Source: Sialis fuliginosa (lineage: Eukaryota; Arthropoda; Insecta; Megaloptera; Sialidae). From it: a stretch of 64,000 bases of DNA. Made by a program: the position numbers and the translations under genes. Location of the stretch: contig OY540812.1 of NCBI GenBank assembly GCA_961205875.1, forward strand, positions 18,228,001-18,292,000. The letters run 5' to 3'. The stretch's first letter is position 1. Each line of letters starts with the position of its first letter. Below are positions 25,681 through 37,939 of this stretch, piece by piece. The notes beneath the pieces were generated by a model. It saw only the letters and a program-made list of their open reading frames with translations. It did no database searches and was not told the DNA's origin.

Positions 25681-27791
25681 TAATCCGGGCTATCCAGCTA
25701 GTTTGATTTAATTTACAAATTATCACATGAATACATTACTCCCTTAGTTTTCAATAAGCCAATAACTGTCAATATGACAACAGAATAATTCCATAAAAAT
25801 CGAAAAAGACATAAACTCCAATGGATATTTACAACCGAAAGTTAATTTGCATGAAACAGTGTAACAAATTAAGCGAATAAACTAATTGTCAAGTTTTTGA
25901 AATGTAAAAACGATTTTAAATTTTAAAACGCCAATTTTCATTTTAAAAAAACTGTTGAATCCCGACGGATATCCGAAAACAAGTTTACGTCGCAATGGAT
26001 TGTAGGCGTAATGGCACGAGGGAACAGAGGGGAGTAATCAACTAAAAGGTTTCAATTCGTCACTTAGTTGTTATTGGGTTGAAACTTGAACAAAATATGT
26101 AAATCAGTCAAATGAAGATATTAAACGTATTTTAACAGTCCGCTTTTGGAATTTGCGTATTTTATTAACCGATTGAATATAGCTGTGCGGTCTATTTTTT
26201 AATTAACTATTGTCAAAGCTAAGTGATATAGTTAGTATTGTACAATTAAACAAATGTATAATTACAAACTTCCGCGTTGGTATAAAAATAGAATCACCAA
26301 AAAATTTAAGATTTTTTTTATTAGAAAAAATAGGATAAATTATATTATCGTCATATCTTCGATAGAAGAAGTCGCAAAATGATTTTAAAGCTTGACATCT
26401 CTACGAGTTTTTTTTAATTCTCAACTTCAAAACAGATGTATGATTTGGACTTTTGTAGAGTTTGAGTAATTTAAAAAAAATATATTATTCGGATTTCTAT
26501 CCATTGTTCTAGCTTTTCAAAAATCTAAAAAAAATCAAAAAAATGTATTTTTCTGGTCATTGCGTTTCAATTAAATTTAAAAAAAAATAAAAAATAAAAA
26601 AATAAAATTAATTAAATTAAGTGTAATTATATAATGCATAACTAAACTAGATTTTAAAATTATTTTTAATATAAAATGAATGGTTATAAAAAGGAAATAC
26701 GACAAATTAACTTCTTTAAAAATATTTAATCACATTTTTTTACGCCTCAAGTATTATAATGTTTTGTGCGTAAAATTATTAGTTTAAACTTTTCATCAAT
26801 ATTTATATATGCAATTAACTATTTAAAATAACAAGAAACTCTAGAAGATTTGTAAATAGCAGTAATTAAAAAAAAGGAAATGAATGTGTTCATGTAAATA
26901 GTTAATCATGGTAAACTGTAGTTGCCCAGTTAAAATCAGTAATCATATGCGTAAACGCGTGAAATAACTAGTAAACAACGTTTTCAATCGATCATTTTTG
27001 TATTTTACTTCATTACAATGTTGTATTAAAATTATAAGCAGTAAAATGTATGGCGGGTGTCCTATTTAATGCACATATATTGTTGTTATGTAAATCAGAA
27101 CTTCCCAACCTTTTTTTACGTCACGGTATACTTAACGATTTATAATTTGTAACATGTACCAATTCTTAAACACTCTTTTTAAGGTCAACCTTTTTTTAAC
27201 CTTACGATCATTTCTTCGATTTTTTCTGAATTTTTCATAAATTAGAATGATAATTTTATTATTTTCAAATTTTATTCTTTTACTAGCGTTTTGAAGTTAA
27301 TATCCACAAAATCATATGTGACCTAAAATATTCAACATGCAAACCCACCCAATCATGGAAACAAAACACGATTTGATAAAGATTTTTTTTAGTATTTTAA
27401 TAGTAAATCTTAAGTTTTCATAAAATATTAATAGAAAAATTATCTAACTATTGGTGCAAACCGTATTGAAATCGGTTCAGAGATTCCCGAGTTTATAAGC
27501 CTCATAAAACGAACATTCATTTTTATATATAAAGAATTATATATAAAAAACTCATCTTACAATTACATGAAAACTACTAGAAAACAAAATACTAAAATAG
27601 TACGTGTTCAGAGGATAAATGAAGAGAGGTTGCCTAAATTGATTGTGAACTGAATAAGAAGACAAACATGTCTAAATGGGAAATATCGGTCCATAACATA
27701 GTAGCAGAGAAAGGATTAAGATAAGACGATTGGGAAGATAAGCAGTACTGGATGTTAAGGATGGCAAACCTGTAATGGGAAATAAACTGAC

Positions 27792-27810
27792 AGAGAGAGA
27801 GAGAGAGAGA
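27792..27810. repeat. (GA)n microsatellite
   Basis: A run of AG dinucleotides followed by poly-A. This is typical of a decayed retroelement tail, but no element body is identified. Confidence 0.7.
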
Positions 27811-29532
27811 AAAAAAAAGCTTTTATGATATACGAATCGCTTATAAACCAAGCTAGCAATCTAACAATAGGTATATGCATTGTATGTACATTTACCTATG
27901 ATTTTGAAATTAGTACATTTTTTTAACTTATCCAACCACGACTGCAACTCAAAGTCTTGGGATGATAATGTAAGGGATTTTATGAAATATAGATCTTTGT
28001 ATTCAAATAAATAAAATATTGATTTGCTTTTAGAAATACAGTATAGGTACAGTTATATACCCGTTTTTAAAGCACACACATTCCGGATGTAAAATAAAAC
28101 AAAACATTTGAAATAAGAACCATTAATGTGTTAGTTTTTTATGCGTTCTGTGTGTTCCCAGTTTACTACAGATCATTAAACCCGAAAGCCGTTGGCGAAC
28201 CAAACAGCTACAACAAAAACAGTCTGATTCGACTTTTTGTTTTATCGAACATAACACACATATGTATTTATTTTGTTTCAAAACATTTACAATTAATTAC
28301 GTAGTAATAAACAATAATAAACCGACTAATAATGTTTTCAATCCTGGTATTTTATCTATAATAGTTTGTATATAGGCTGAGTATAAAATTGTTTCCTCTT
28401 TTATTTTAAAATTGATTTTAGTAAATTTGAATTCACATTAAAGTACACTGAAATACAGTAATTGATTACCAGTTGTTGAATTAAAATTAAATACATAAAA
28501 TCAAATGTCCGAGTAAAAAGACTTACGGATCATTCCAGTAGTATTACTAAACATAACTGTACAGAGTGCAATATTATTATAATAATAAACGAACCTGTGC
28601 ATTACAAATCGTTTTTCTTTAAAAAATCTAAACAGCATGATGCAGTGTTTGAATTGCACGAAGTTATGTCTGCAATAATATAAATGACAGATTTATAATA
28701 TCTAGATACTAGATATTAATACTGATAGGGCTGTTTGCAATGAATTGTCATTAATTGATATGTATAAAATAGTTTGTGTATAGATTAAAATCGTTATTGT
28801 TACATGGAGTATTTTTTTAAAACGAGTTTGCATTTTTCAAACGTTTCACAAAAAAATGCACTACGCAAATATTTGCTATTTTACTTGAAACTATTATTTG
28901 CTTTATTTCATTGTATTAAATATCACAGACCAAGTAAAATATTGTTAATAATTCAGAAATGTATAACTACTTTGGGAATGAGGACTATAATTCAAAATAA
29001 ATAGATATAGTAAAATAATGACATTCTGGATATTATTTATTGGGGCATTTTGATTTATAACAGTATTTTACTAGGTAAACTATAGGTATTTATTTTAATA
29101 ATAAACAATAATACGTAGATGCCAAAATGTTTCGTAATTTTGAAACTATTGTTGCCAAATAATTAGGTTTCAATCTAACAAAAAATTTTAACAAAATACC
29201 TGCATTTTTTTAAATTAATATTTCTGATCACAGACGACACAATTTTTAACTTTTAAAAAAAAGTTGGTAAATCGATGATTCAAGCTTTACAGATCAACTA
29301 AAATATAACAAAAAGCTTACAAGGGTTACATATTTAATTTCAATCTTTGGCGATGATTTCTGGATACAAACAGTGACCTATATGTTGTACCAAGTAGACA
29401 GTGTAATCATAAAATAATTAATTTTTAATTACATAATATAAAAGACAACTCTATTATTATGTACTTGATTGTTTGAATACATTTACATATACAAATTTTA
29501 TTGTTGTATCTCGTCCCTCACACTCAAATACG

Positions 29533-29575
29533 CACACACACATACATACATACATACATATACATATGTATATAC
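29533..29575. repeat. (CA)n/(CATA)n microsatellite
   Basis: CACACACA followed by repeated ACAT units. It creates spurious Tyr/His/Thr-rich frames. Confidence 0.8.
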
Positions 29576-29944
29576 ACATACATCGACGCGTTCACTGACA
29601 ATTCACGCCTTGAAAAAAATAATTACAGTGCTGAAGTGTCGAAACGAATGACAGTACATTCACTAAATATTTTAAACAATGCTCCACCACATTTCGCAAT
29701 AAAATAATACCATAACACTGGTTTAATGAAGCGAGCCCACAAATGCCGAGACGGGAGTAAAATGGAATATTCATTTGAATAAAATTATGCGTATATTTAT
29801 ACAGTAGCGTACAAGTCATTTTTCAGTAAAGATGTAACTTTTATAGAAATCAATATGAAAAAAATTCTGTTTCGGTATTTTATATATATTTTTTTTAATT
29901 TACTCGATGAAATAAAAAATAATAATAAATAAAATTAATTTTAA

Positions 29945-30628
29945 TCCTTAATATATATAAAGTCTGTGCGTTAGTGCGCATATAACTCGAGAACCACTTA
30001 TATCCGATTAACGTTATTTTATATTTAATCTGATCTTTATATTTAATTTGTAACGTTAGGTAACGTAAGGAATAAGCAGTGATGATAATAGTAAATCAAG
30101 TCGGAAAAAAGTTTGCCGCCAGCGCGCTCTTTTGCAACGTATTACAAAAGAGTGTGCTTCTTTTACAATACGCTGCCTAAAATGTAAAATATTTAACAAA
30201 ATAATGTAGTAAAGAATTGTGTATAATCAAAAGATCTAAAATAAAGTCCGCGATACCATATACCAAACTTTTATATTTAAACAACAATGACAGCTTTTAT
30301 GTTACTAAGAAAATTTAAAATGTTTGTTATTAATAACGCGCGGAGCATTTCGGCTGCCATTCGGACTCAGCTCGGCCTTTGTCTTTTGATCGTCAATTGT
30401 TTATTTTGTTTACAATAATTAACTTTTAAATTTAAACAGAACAAACATTATTTGTAATTTTTGTTCTGATTCGTTTTTGTAAGGTAATTTAGGTGTTGAT
30501 TTGTTATTATTACAATAATAACTACCTAATCGTGTTTGGATTTGTTGTTAGATCAACTATATTTTTTTTTAAATCCTAAACAATAATTCCGTAGCAGTCC
30601 ACGCAAGCGAAGCCGCAGGCACAGCTAG
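29945..30628 (+). mobile_element. Helitron-like element, 684 bp
   Basis: It starts TCCTTAATATATATAAAG after A and ends GCAAGCGAAGCCGCAGGC then ACAGCTAG before T. This is the 5'-TC, 3'-hairpin-CTAG, A/T insertion signature. The start resembles the element at 20211. The interior includes CGTATTACAAAAGAGTG near its inverted partner GCGCTCTTTTGCAACG. No Rep/Helicase frame. Confidence 0.7.
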
Positions 30629-32810
30629 TTTACAAAAATTAAATTTATCAACGTTATCAAGACTTCAAATCACATCAAAAACTTTCTTAGAAATTAATTT
30701 TTCATTTTACAACATGCACATTTAACAAAAACTAGATTTATTTGATTCATGCTACATTTGCTAAATTGAAATTTTACATTACATTTATTTTCTTTAGCAA
30801 TATTTCTCGTGTACACACATAAAACAAAAGAAAATGCATTCGTAGAAAATGTTAATAAATTCTTCTTTAATACACGTATACATTTGTATTTACTTTTGTA
30901 CGTAACTGAATTTCAAATTTACATGCTCTTTGATAAAAACATTTGCCCGTCTCTGTAGAGATTATAAAATTGCGTTTGCAATATAAAAAAGTTGTGACTG
31001 TTTGTTACATAAAATTATATTTTATTTATATATATTTTATGTCTATGACCTTCTATAATACTTTTTTTTTAATATTCACAAAAACCTAGATTACTTTTGT
31101 CTATGGTTTTACTACATTTATTTTAAATACAATTTACTATTTATAAGAACTTCTTTTTCATGTACAACTAAAACTATAAATATATCATTATAAATCTTAA
31201 AAAAACTACATGATTGATTTAAGGCTTTCATAGCAATCTTGAGGACAGTATGTTCTTTGTATGTCAGCGTTATTTTTAGATTCCAAAACAGAACAGACTA
31301 GTGACATGTCGTACAAATAAAAACAAAAGTGTTTTGGTCGTTCATATGTACTAGAATCCAAAGCGATAAGAACAAAAAACGTTAAAAACAACTTCGAAAT
31401 TAATTATAAAATAACAAACTTTACATACAATTAAATTGGAGATACAAAATTGTTTTAATGTATAAAATATTGAACGAAATTTGATTTTTTTACTTGTCGA
31501 ATTTTTTTACCAGAATAAAGAAATATTTCTCTAAAATATAAATTATAAACGAACAATCGACATAAAATGCAGCCAACAGTAATTGCGAGACAAGTAATAA
31601 GATTGTAAATGCGGTCGAAATGATGGTTTTAGACGTACACTTTATAGCTGCAATAATCGCGAAGTGGTCGCCTGAATTCTTGTGTTTCAAATCTAATTTA
31701 AATAGTTTGTGTGGCCGCAAAACCGGTACGTATATGTCTAACAGGAGAACTACTATTATAGACGACACTTGCATATAATTTCATTCAATGACAGATAAAT
31801 ATGGGACATGAAAACTTTTTTCGTCAATCTTTATAGTTTCATTTTGTAGTTATTTTTTTCTCGTAAGCAAAAAAATAAATTTAGTACCTACTAATATCTT
31901 TGTAGCTTAGAAACAGGGCTTCATCGAGTCGAAACGAGGCTGTGTAAACTTGTCAAATTTAAGCCGGTCTCGTCTTGTTCACGTAACCGAGAAACATCAA
32001 AGGAGCCTAAATTCATGTTGAAATATTAATTATAACAATCTTTAAAACCGAGGCTCTCTCAATTTAATTCAACCTCGACTCTGTCTAAGTTTCAAAAACG
32101 ACACAAATTCAAGAAAAGTATCATCTCGGCGAGTCCTACCCAGAATCTAGTTACAAGATTTCTACTATATAATCTGTTTCCAATATATTAACTCCATTAA
32201 TTGCCTTTCTACCAATATGTCATTATTTTATTTTTATTTGTACAGAAAACATGAAGAAGAATTAAATTTCTGTTAATCCCTTACCTCGTTTCTTCTTACT
32301 CGATGTTCCAATTAGTGGACATTTATAATTGGTAGACAATTTGTTATTTAGTAAATAATTCATTTTCCCTAACAACTTTGAACATTGTTCCAGACCAATA
32401 GATTAGCAATACCATCACGTCTAATTTGATGTATAATATACACTTATGTTTATAGAAAATCCAGCATATGTCATACACACATACACATTCACATATGTGA
32501 GTTTGTTTTAATCCATTAAGTGCAATGTAAACTAGTGATCGGCTAATCTGTGAGAAGCGTACGTAGATTTCACGTCTTTGAGGCTAAACGTGAATATTTT
32601 AAAATGATTAACATACAAGGGATTGAGAGATAACTACTACGATGTTAGATAAGCAAGCGCCGTGTGTTTAAGAAGCGTTAATACTTTGATGGATACACAT
32701 GTGTAGTGTTTATTGAAGTGGTTCAAAATCAGTAGTTTCGTCTTCTTTTTTATTAATGTCATATGTTTACAACCACTGTGTTGTAATCAAATTATTTGTT
32801 TAAAGGCGTC
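30629..32810. other. AT-rich non-coding DNA
   Basis: No gene or element recognised. A minus-strand frame at 31490-31774 (94 codons, hydrophobic) has no family features and is probably chance. Confidence 0.45.
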
Positions 32811-32883
32811 TATACACCACCCAATCTGCAGGGTCGATTTGTCGGAAGGTAGAGTGTGGGTACTGCAGATTGGGTTGTGTATA
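32811..32883. repeat. Inverted repeat, 21-bp arms, possible MITE core
   Basis: TATACACCACCCAATCTGCA at 32811 is mirrored at 32863-32883 with one mismatch over 21 bp. The 31-bp loop is G+C-rich. A GGCGTC precedes and CGGGTCG follows. No target duplication seen. Confidence 0.55.
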
Positions 32884-33344
32884 GGGTAATCGGGTCGACT
32901 ATTCGCGGAATAATCGGCCCGATTTAAAATGACATCAAAATCAGTCTGATAGTAAATATTATATTTCAAAACTGCACTATTTGTAAAAGTTCAATTATTG
33001 TGTTCAGATAAATTGCCTAGTATTGGTTTAACCATTTAATTTTTATACAATTTTACTAAAAAATATTAGTTAGGAATTTTTCTTAAGACGCACCTGATTA
33101 TTTTTTTCGTATATTTTATTTTTTGACAATTGCAAATGTCAAAATGACATTTAATATGTCAAAGTAAATATCAATTTTAAAAAACAAAACACATTTTTTA
33201 AAGCAAATTGAGATAAATCTTTATAAGGGAATATTTTACAACAAACTTTGTAGACCTATATTATAGGAAATTTAATGCTCTACAAAAAAGATTCTATAAA
33301 ATGTTTACGTACCTAATGTGTTGAGATATCTTAAAAAATAAATA

Positions 33345-33540
33345 TTTTGGGGTGTCACCACTTGCACACGATTTTGATGATTTTGAATTGAGACCGTCCT
33401 GAAACCAGACTCAATCAAGTTTCATTAATATCGGTTCATGAGTTATGCGTGTGACAAGGATTCAAGGGACAGACACACACACACAAACAGACAGACACGC
33501 AACGAAAAGTGTTTGTCTTGACCTGAAACGGAAAGATCAA
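33345..33540 (+). mobile_element. Probable 3' end fragment of a non-LTR retrotransposon
   Basis: TTGGGGTGTCACCACTTG … CAAGTTTCATTAATATCGG … GGTTCATGAGTTATGCGTG, ending in an AC-rich tract (ACAGACACACACACACAAAC). This is the style of RTE-like 3' ends in insects. No coding part remains. Confidence 0.4.
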
Positions 33541-34419
33541 TTTAAAATTTTTAAATTGGAGAACGATTTTTTTGTCTCATTCTAAAACGATCACAAAGCT
33601 TCTCGTATCTTCGATATTGCGAGGAAGCAAAATTCGTAAACTTCATTTCACCGCTAATTATTTTGTTACAATCAGAACCCCAATTATATTTTTACAAATC
33701 ATCAAGTAAATGTATTCTTGTCAAAAAAATGAATGGGATTTTTTCTACAAAAAATAATAAATAAACAAATAATCGCAGAATAATCATTCTAAAAGGATAT
33801 TCAAACTGAAATTTCAAACTTAAATATGCATCATATCCTTCTACGATCTTTTTCCATCAAGTAAGAGCTTAACAAAGTTAATGACGATTGTATTATATTA
33901 TTATTCACTGTATCAATAATGGCAACTATAAATTCATCAAGATGAAAAGAGATATCAACAATTTCTTTATCTGTCTCTATTTCCAACCGTTGGCATTCAT
34001 TAGACTACGTTTCGTAGAGAATTTGTTTGGATTTGATTCTATATTCTCAGTAATGGTGTTTTAAATAAATAGATACTGAACAGAGATAATAAAGACTATG
34101 TGTATGAATAAATAAACTTGGTACTAGTGGTAATGAACTTCTGGTCTTTTGATACAATGTTACAACGAGTGATTTGTATCGTTAGGTATATTGACACGGA
34201 CGTATTTGAACAGTTCTGCAAATAATATCCCTGCAAATTCTCTATTCTAACGTCCTTTCATTAATTTTTTGTTAGTCTACATCTGTAATATTTTTTTTAA
34301 TAATTTTTTTCATTAGATGAGAACTTTATTATTGTTTCTGTTAAAAAAACGTATTTTACTAACAAAATCTACCTCGTTTTACATAACTTGACTTATAATA
34401 AGTAATAATTACTACTAGA

Positions 34420-34530
34420 AAACGGACGAATTGTGAAACGTGTTCTCATCAACCTAATAGTTCCAGTCTGGAATTATTAGACTCCTGATGAGGATTTCTT
34501 GTGAAGTCAAAACACGTATCGAGTGATATT
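34420..34530 (+). mobile_element. Palindromic repeat with hammerhead-like core
   Basis: CTAATAGTTCCAG/CTGGAATTATTAG is a 13-bp near-perfect palindrome. It is followed by CTGATGAG, a stem GATTTC-TTGT-GAAGTC, then AAAACACG. CTGATGA, stem II and GAAAC is the hammerhead order. Here the GAAA box reads AAAA, so the core is mutated. Upstream AAACGTGTTCTCATCA mirrors the downstream half. The layout parallels the repeats at 7612 and 10932 with a different sequence, suggesting another Penelope-like family. Confidence 0.45.
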
Positions 34531-37500
34531 TATTTTATTATAGTTAAGGTGTGTATACATATATTTAGTTTAAATAAATTAGTAACAGGTAAAATTCATA
34601 CAACAGTATTATATGCTGTATTTTATAAGATGATTATTTTTCAAATAAAATTGGTACAATTTATTTCTTCAAAGTAATATAGTGCAATAGAAGAGAGTAT
34701 CTTTTTTTTTTTTAAAAAACATAAGAAAATAATGCCACACAAAGATATTCTTTTGATTTCTTGAACAATAGCAATAGATAAGCTAAGAGAATTTGATTAT
34801 TTTATTTATTTTCTTTTATATTACAAGCTGAAAATCATGTCTTTGATATAATACTTTCTTAGAAAAATGTATGCTTTGACAAAACAGTTTCAATACTACA
34901 TAAAAACATTCTTTCTTCATCTGATATTAAAATGTTTAAAAGCATATTTTAAATTAATATTAACTTCACAAATATTACAATTTAAAAACTACTATGTACA
35001 TATAATGAATAAGTTTTTTGATATATTAATAAATTCGTATTAAACATTCTTTTTCTTGTACTGTTAATATATGTTAAAAATATCAGTCATATTTTAAAAT
35101 TTAATTCAAAAGTAATGTTTTGTAATTGTTAAAAAACTAACTACAGTATTTGATGATACAATAATTTATCACTTTGGAAAAAGTTTCATTGTAATTACTA
35201 GTAAAGTTCAACAATTTTTGATAATTAAACTGTCCAACCCAACCAATTCCAACAACAATATCTTTATTCATCCAATTTACTCACCGATAATTTCATCACA
35301 ACTTGCTACATCATCTTAAATTCCAGCCACCCTTGACGCTCCCTTAGGCAATATAGACGCTTATAAATAAGGCTTATTTACATCTTGAAATACTATAACC
35401 GGTAGCGTTCCAACACTGGCCACTTGGACCACAAAGTTAATACACGCAGAGCCTTCCAGGTTTAATATCCATTACTGTAATTACTTGTGGTGAACGCCTT
35501 CACCCACCCACTCACTAGAACCGTTCCTGCGGCACAGTTTATATTATTATAGTTCTAAGTTTATCTAGTTCGCATTTTATGGGGAGATTTGTTATATTCA
35601 GAAAGCTGCCACGGGATTTTCTTATACGACTACAAACATACAATGAACATGTATTTCTATATAGTTACATAAAACTATTATTTCCATATATATCTATACT
35701 AAATGATAATAGATATATACAAAATGTATTTTTAATAGAAATGTGTTTTTATTGTCATTTTAATCTTTGAAATAAACTTCCATTTGAAACATTTCTTTAT
35801 TCGGTCTCAATTTTTGAAGAAATCAGACAAAAAAAAAAACAATACACTTTAATATTTCAGAGATTTGTAATAATGAGAAAATGATTCATACAGAAGTTGT
35901 TTAGTTATTTAAGGGAAATAAACTGGTGACCTTACTTGATCTGAGAAGAAGGTGTCCTCAAAGTCAGTCAAAGGACAACTTTTTTTAATAGAAACGAGCA
36001 TGTTTTTTTTCTAATTTCTTTTAATGCAATCCAACTCAAGCTCAACCTGATCTTCAGAAATTCATGTCAAAGTCAATATTGAATCTAAACCATTAAAAAT
36101 TCAGCAAATATAATTATAATTTTATAAGCATTGAAATAACAAGGTGCTACTAAAAAAAATATAATTCAGAGAACATTTTTGTCTATGACTTCAAAGCTCT
36201 GAGTTATTTGAGTGGATTATATTTCATAAATATAGCCATATAAGAAAGTAAAAGGAGTTGTTAGATGAGACTCATGTTGCAGTATGTTGTCGTTCTGTCT
36301 GGTATAATTGTTATTACTGAAAGCGCCTTTCTTGGAATGTTTATGATTGCTGTTTTGGTAATTCTATTTGTCTTGTTTGTGGTGGATGTTGTTGATATTT
36401 TAATTTGATTTCGAATAGGAATTTATATGTTTCATGAAAATACGCAATACTTGACTCCTATTCAAGTTGTTACACATTAAATTTTATATTAACATTTTAA
36501 CGTTTCTTCAAAAGAATCTCAATAATAATAATTGTTTGATATACGTAATTTTAATAACTCCTACGCGAAAGGATTTCAAGGAGGTTGCAATTAAATGTTT
36601 TTCTATAACATTGATTTTTTATGACAAAAAAATCATTTGTATTAACAATAAGTTACGTTATTTGTTTTCAAGATTAGTACCTATTCGAAATAAGAGATAA
36701 TTATTTTTGTAAAAAATGAAGTGTTCCGTAAAAATTTAATGTGTTCACAAACAGGAACGCACATGTTATAAAAAGCGATAATAACAATAACTAATTAGTC
36801 AATAAATTTATATATGTAAGCAATTTAAATTCAAAATTAAGTCACAAGGTATCTTACAATGTAATTAAATGTTTGAAACAAAAATAAATAATCATGACTT
36901 ATTAAGAGAATCCCAATTTCATTAAAGAACATCACTTCAGCCTTGTACTTTTAAGTAATAGCGTCGATTCATTATTACAGCGTCTTCAAACACTGCAAAC
37001 GTAAACAACAAAGGTTTTAATGTAAACCTGGTCCAACATTTCCAATAATCCCTAAGACTTTCATTTGGTACGAACACTCACATCCGTTCTTGGATCCTGG
37101 GATCCGCTTCCGGTGAGGATTGCTCACGATATTGCAGGATCCCCCAAGCTACGTCCTGTGGGTTTTCCCACTCCCGCGTGTGCTATCACGTCTTATTATC
37201 AACTGACATTCGTCTTGATGAGTTTATGTACACGTGTCTTTCGGAAACCCATTACTACCATGTCATAATTTAGAATTATGACTGTGGGAAGAAGATTTGA
37301 AATTAATTTTAATAATTATTTCATATTGCTGACACAACTTCTATTTTATGAAACCATATTCGTATTATTAATCTGTTTGTAATTTATTAGTGACATAATA
37401 TTTTTATATGTATAAAAAAATTATCTAAAACATCAATAGAGCATATTAAATCTTACAAAAAAGAAGTATATATAAATTATAATAATAACTGTCAGTATAA

Positions 37501-37750
37501 GATATTTATTAAGAATAAAACAGAAACGAGATAGCTTTATATGCTATATTTTATAACAGCTTCTTTATTGAAACCGGCTATTAATATACAATTATAATGA
37601 ATAGATCATTAGTTTATGAGTTTATTTCATGATGATTACTAATAATTATTAATTAATTATTTTTATTTTATATTAAATAGTATTATTTACAATTATATTT
37701 CACTTTGTATCTCACTCAGCTTTATCCTAACATATTTTTACTTGTTGCAG
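34531..37750. other. AT-rich non-coding DNA, G+C-richer islet at 37065-37260
   Basis: The islet (GGATCCTGGGATCCGCTTCC, then GGTTTTCCCACTCCCGCG) contrasts with its surroundings. It has no splice-bounded exon in the hdc frame, and I do not recognise it. It could be a SINE or other repeat fragment. The rest is featureless and probably intron upstream of the first visible hdc exon. Confidence 0.4.
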
Positions 37751-37939
37751 ATGGAAGATGAAGGTAACCATGGAAACGACGAAACTCGTTGCTTTATTCT
37801 ATCAACGTTAGCAAGCATGAACCGTTCTCGGGTAATTTGCGTATTGTGTGATGAAGAGATGCTAGTATACGACAGGTACCCTTTAGTCGATGGAACGTTC
37901 TTCTTAAGTCCTCGTAAACATCACCAATTCTGCCCAGAG
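37751..37939 (+). CDS. hdc: Headcase, internal exon A (start of the HECA domain)
   Basis: This is a 63-codon exon of headcase, the insect orthologue of human HECA. In flies the protein acts in imaginal and tracheal cells and restrains growth and branching. The translation includes GNDETRCFILSTLASMNRSR, then a CVLC pair, then LVYDRYPLVDGTFFLSPR, which I recognise as the hallmark of the family. It is bounded by TTGTTGCAG and a GAG|GTGAGA donor, and it is in phase 0 at both ends. The first codon is ATG, but it directly follows the acceptor, and the family has a conserved N-terminal domain that is absent here. I therefore treat it as internal and the protein as 5'-incomplete. CxxC and C/H residues suggest metal binding, which is an inference. 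The exon is far more G+C-rich than flanking DNA. Confidence 0.95.

Larger units (their letters stand above)
25681..29944. other. AT-rich non-coding DNA with repeat scraps
   Basis: Contains a hAT-like scrap near 27096 (CAGAACTTCCCAACCTTTTT) without a matching right end. A short piece at 27449-27500 (GGTGCAAACCGTATTGAAAT, CGGTTCAG) resembles the 3' end of RTE-type retrotransposons. Simple repeats are also present. No host exon recognised. Confidence 0.4.

Noticed and set aside
27096..27200. hAT element starting CAGAACTTCCCAACC
   Set aside because: No matching inverted right end or 8-bp duplication was found, so only a scrap is noted.
31490..31774. 94-codon hydrophobic minus-strand frame
   Set aside because: No signal, domain or splice context. 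Hydrophobic chance frames are expected in AT-rich DNA.
37751..37753. ATG at the start of hdc exon A as the translation start
   Set aside because: It lies directly at a strong splice acceptor, and Headcase proteins have a conserved N-terminal domain before this point.
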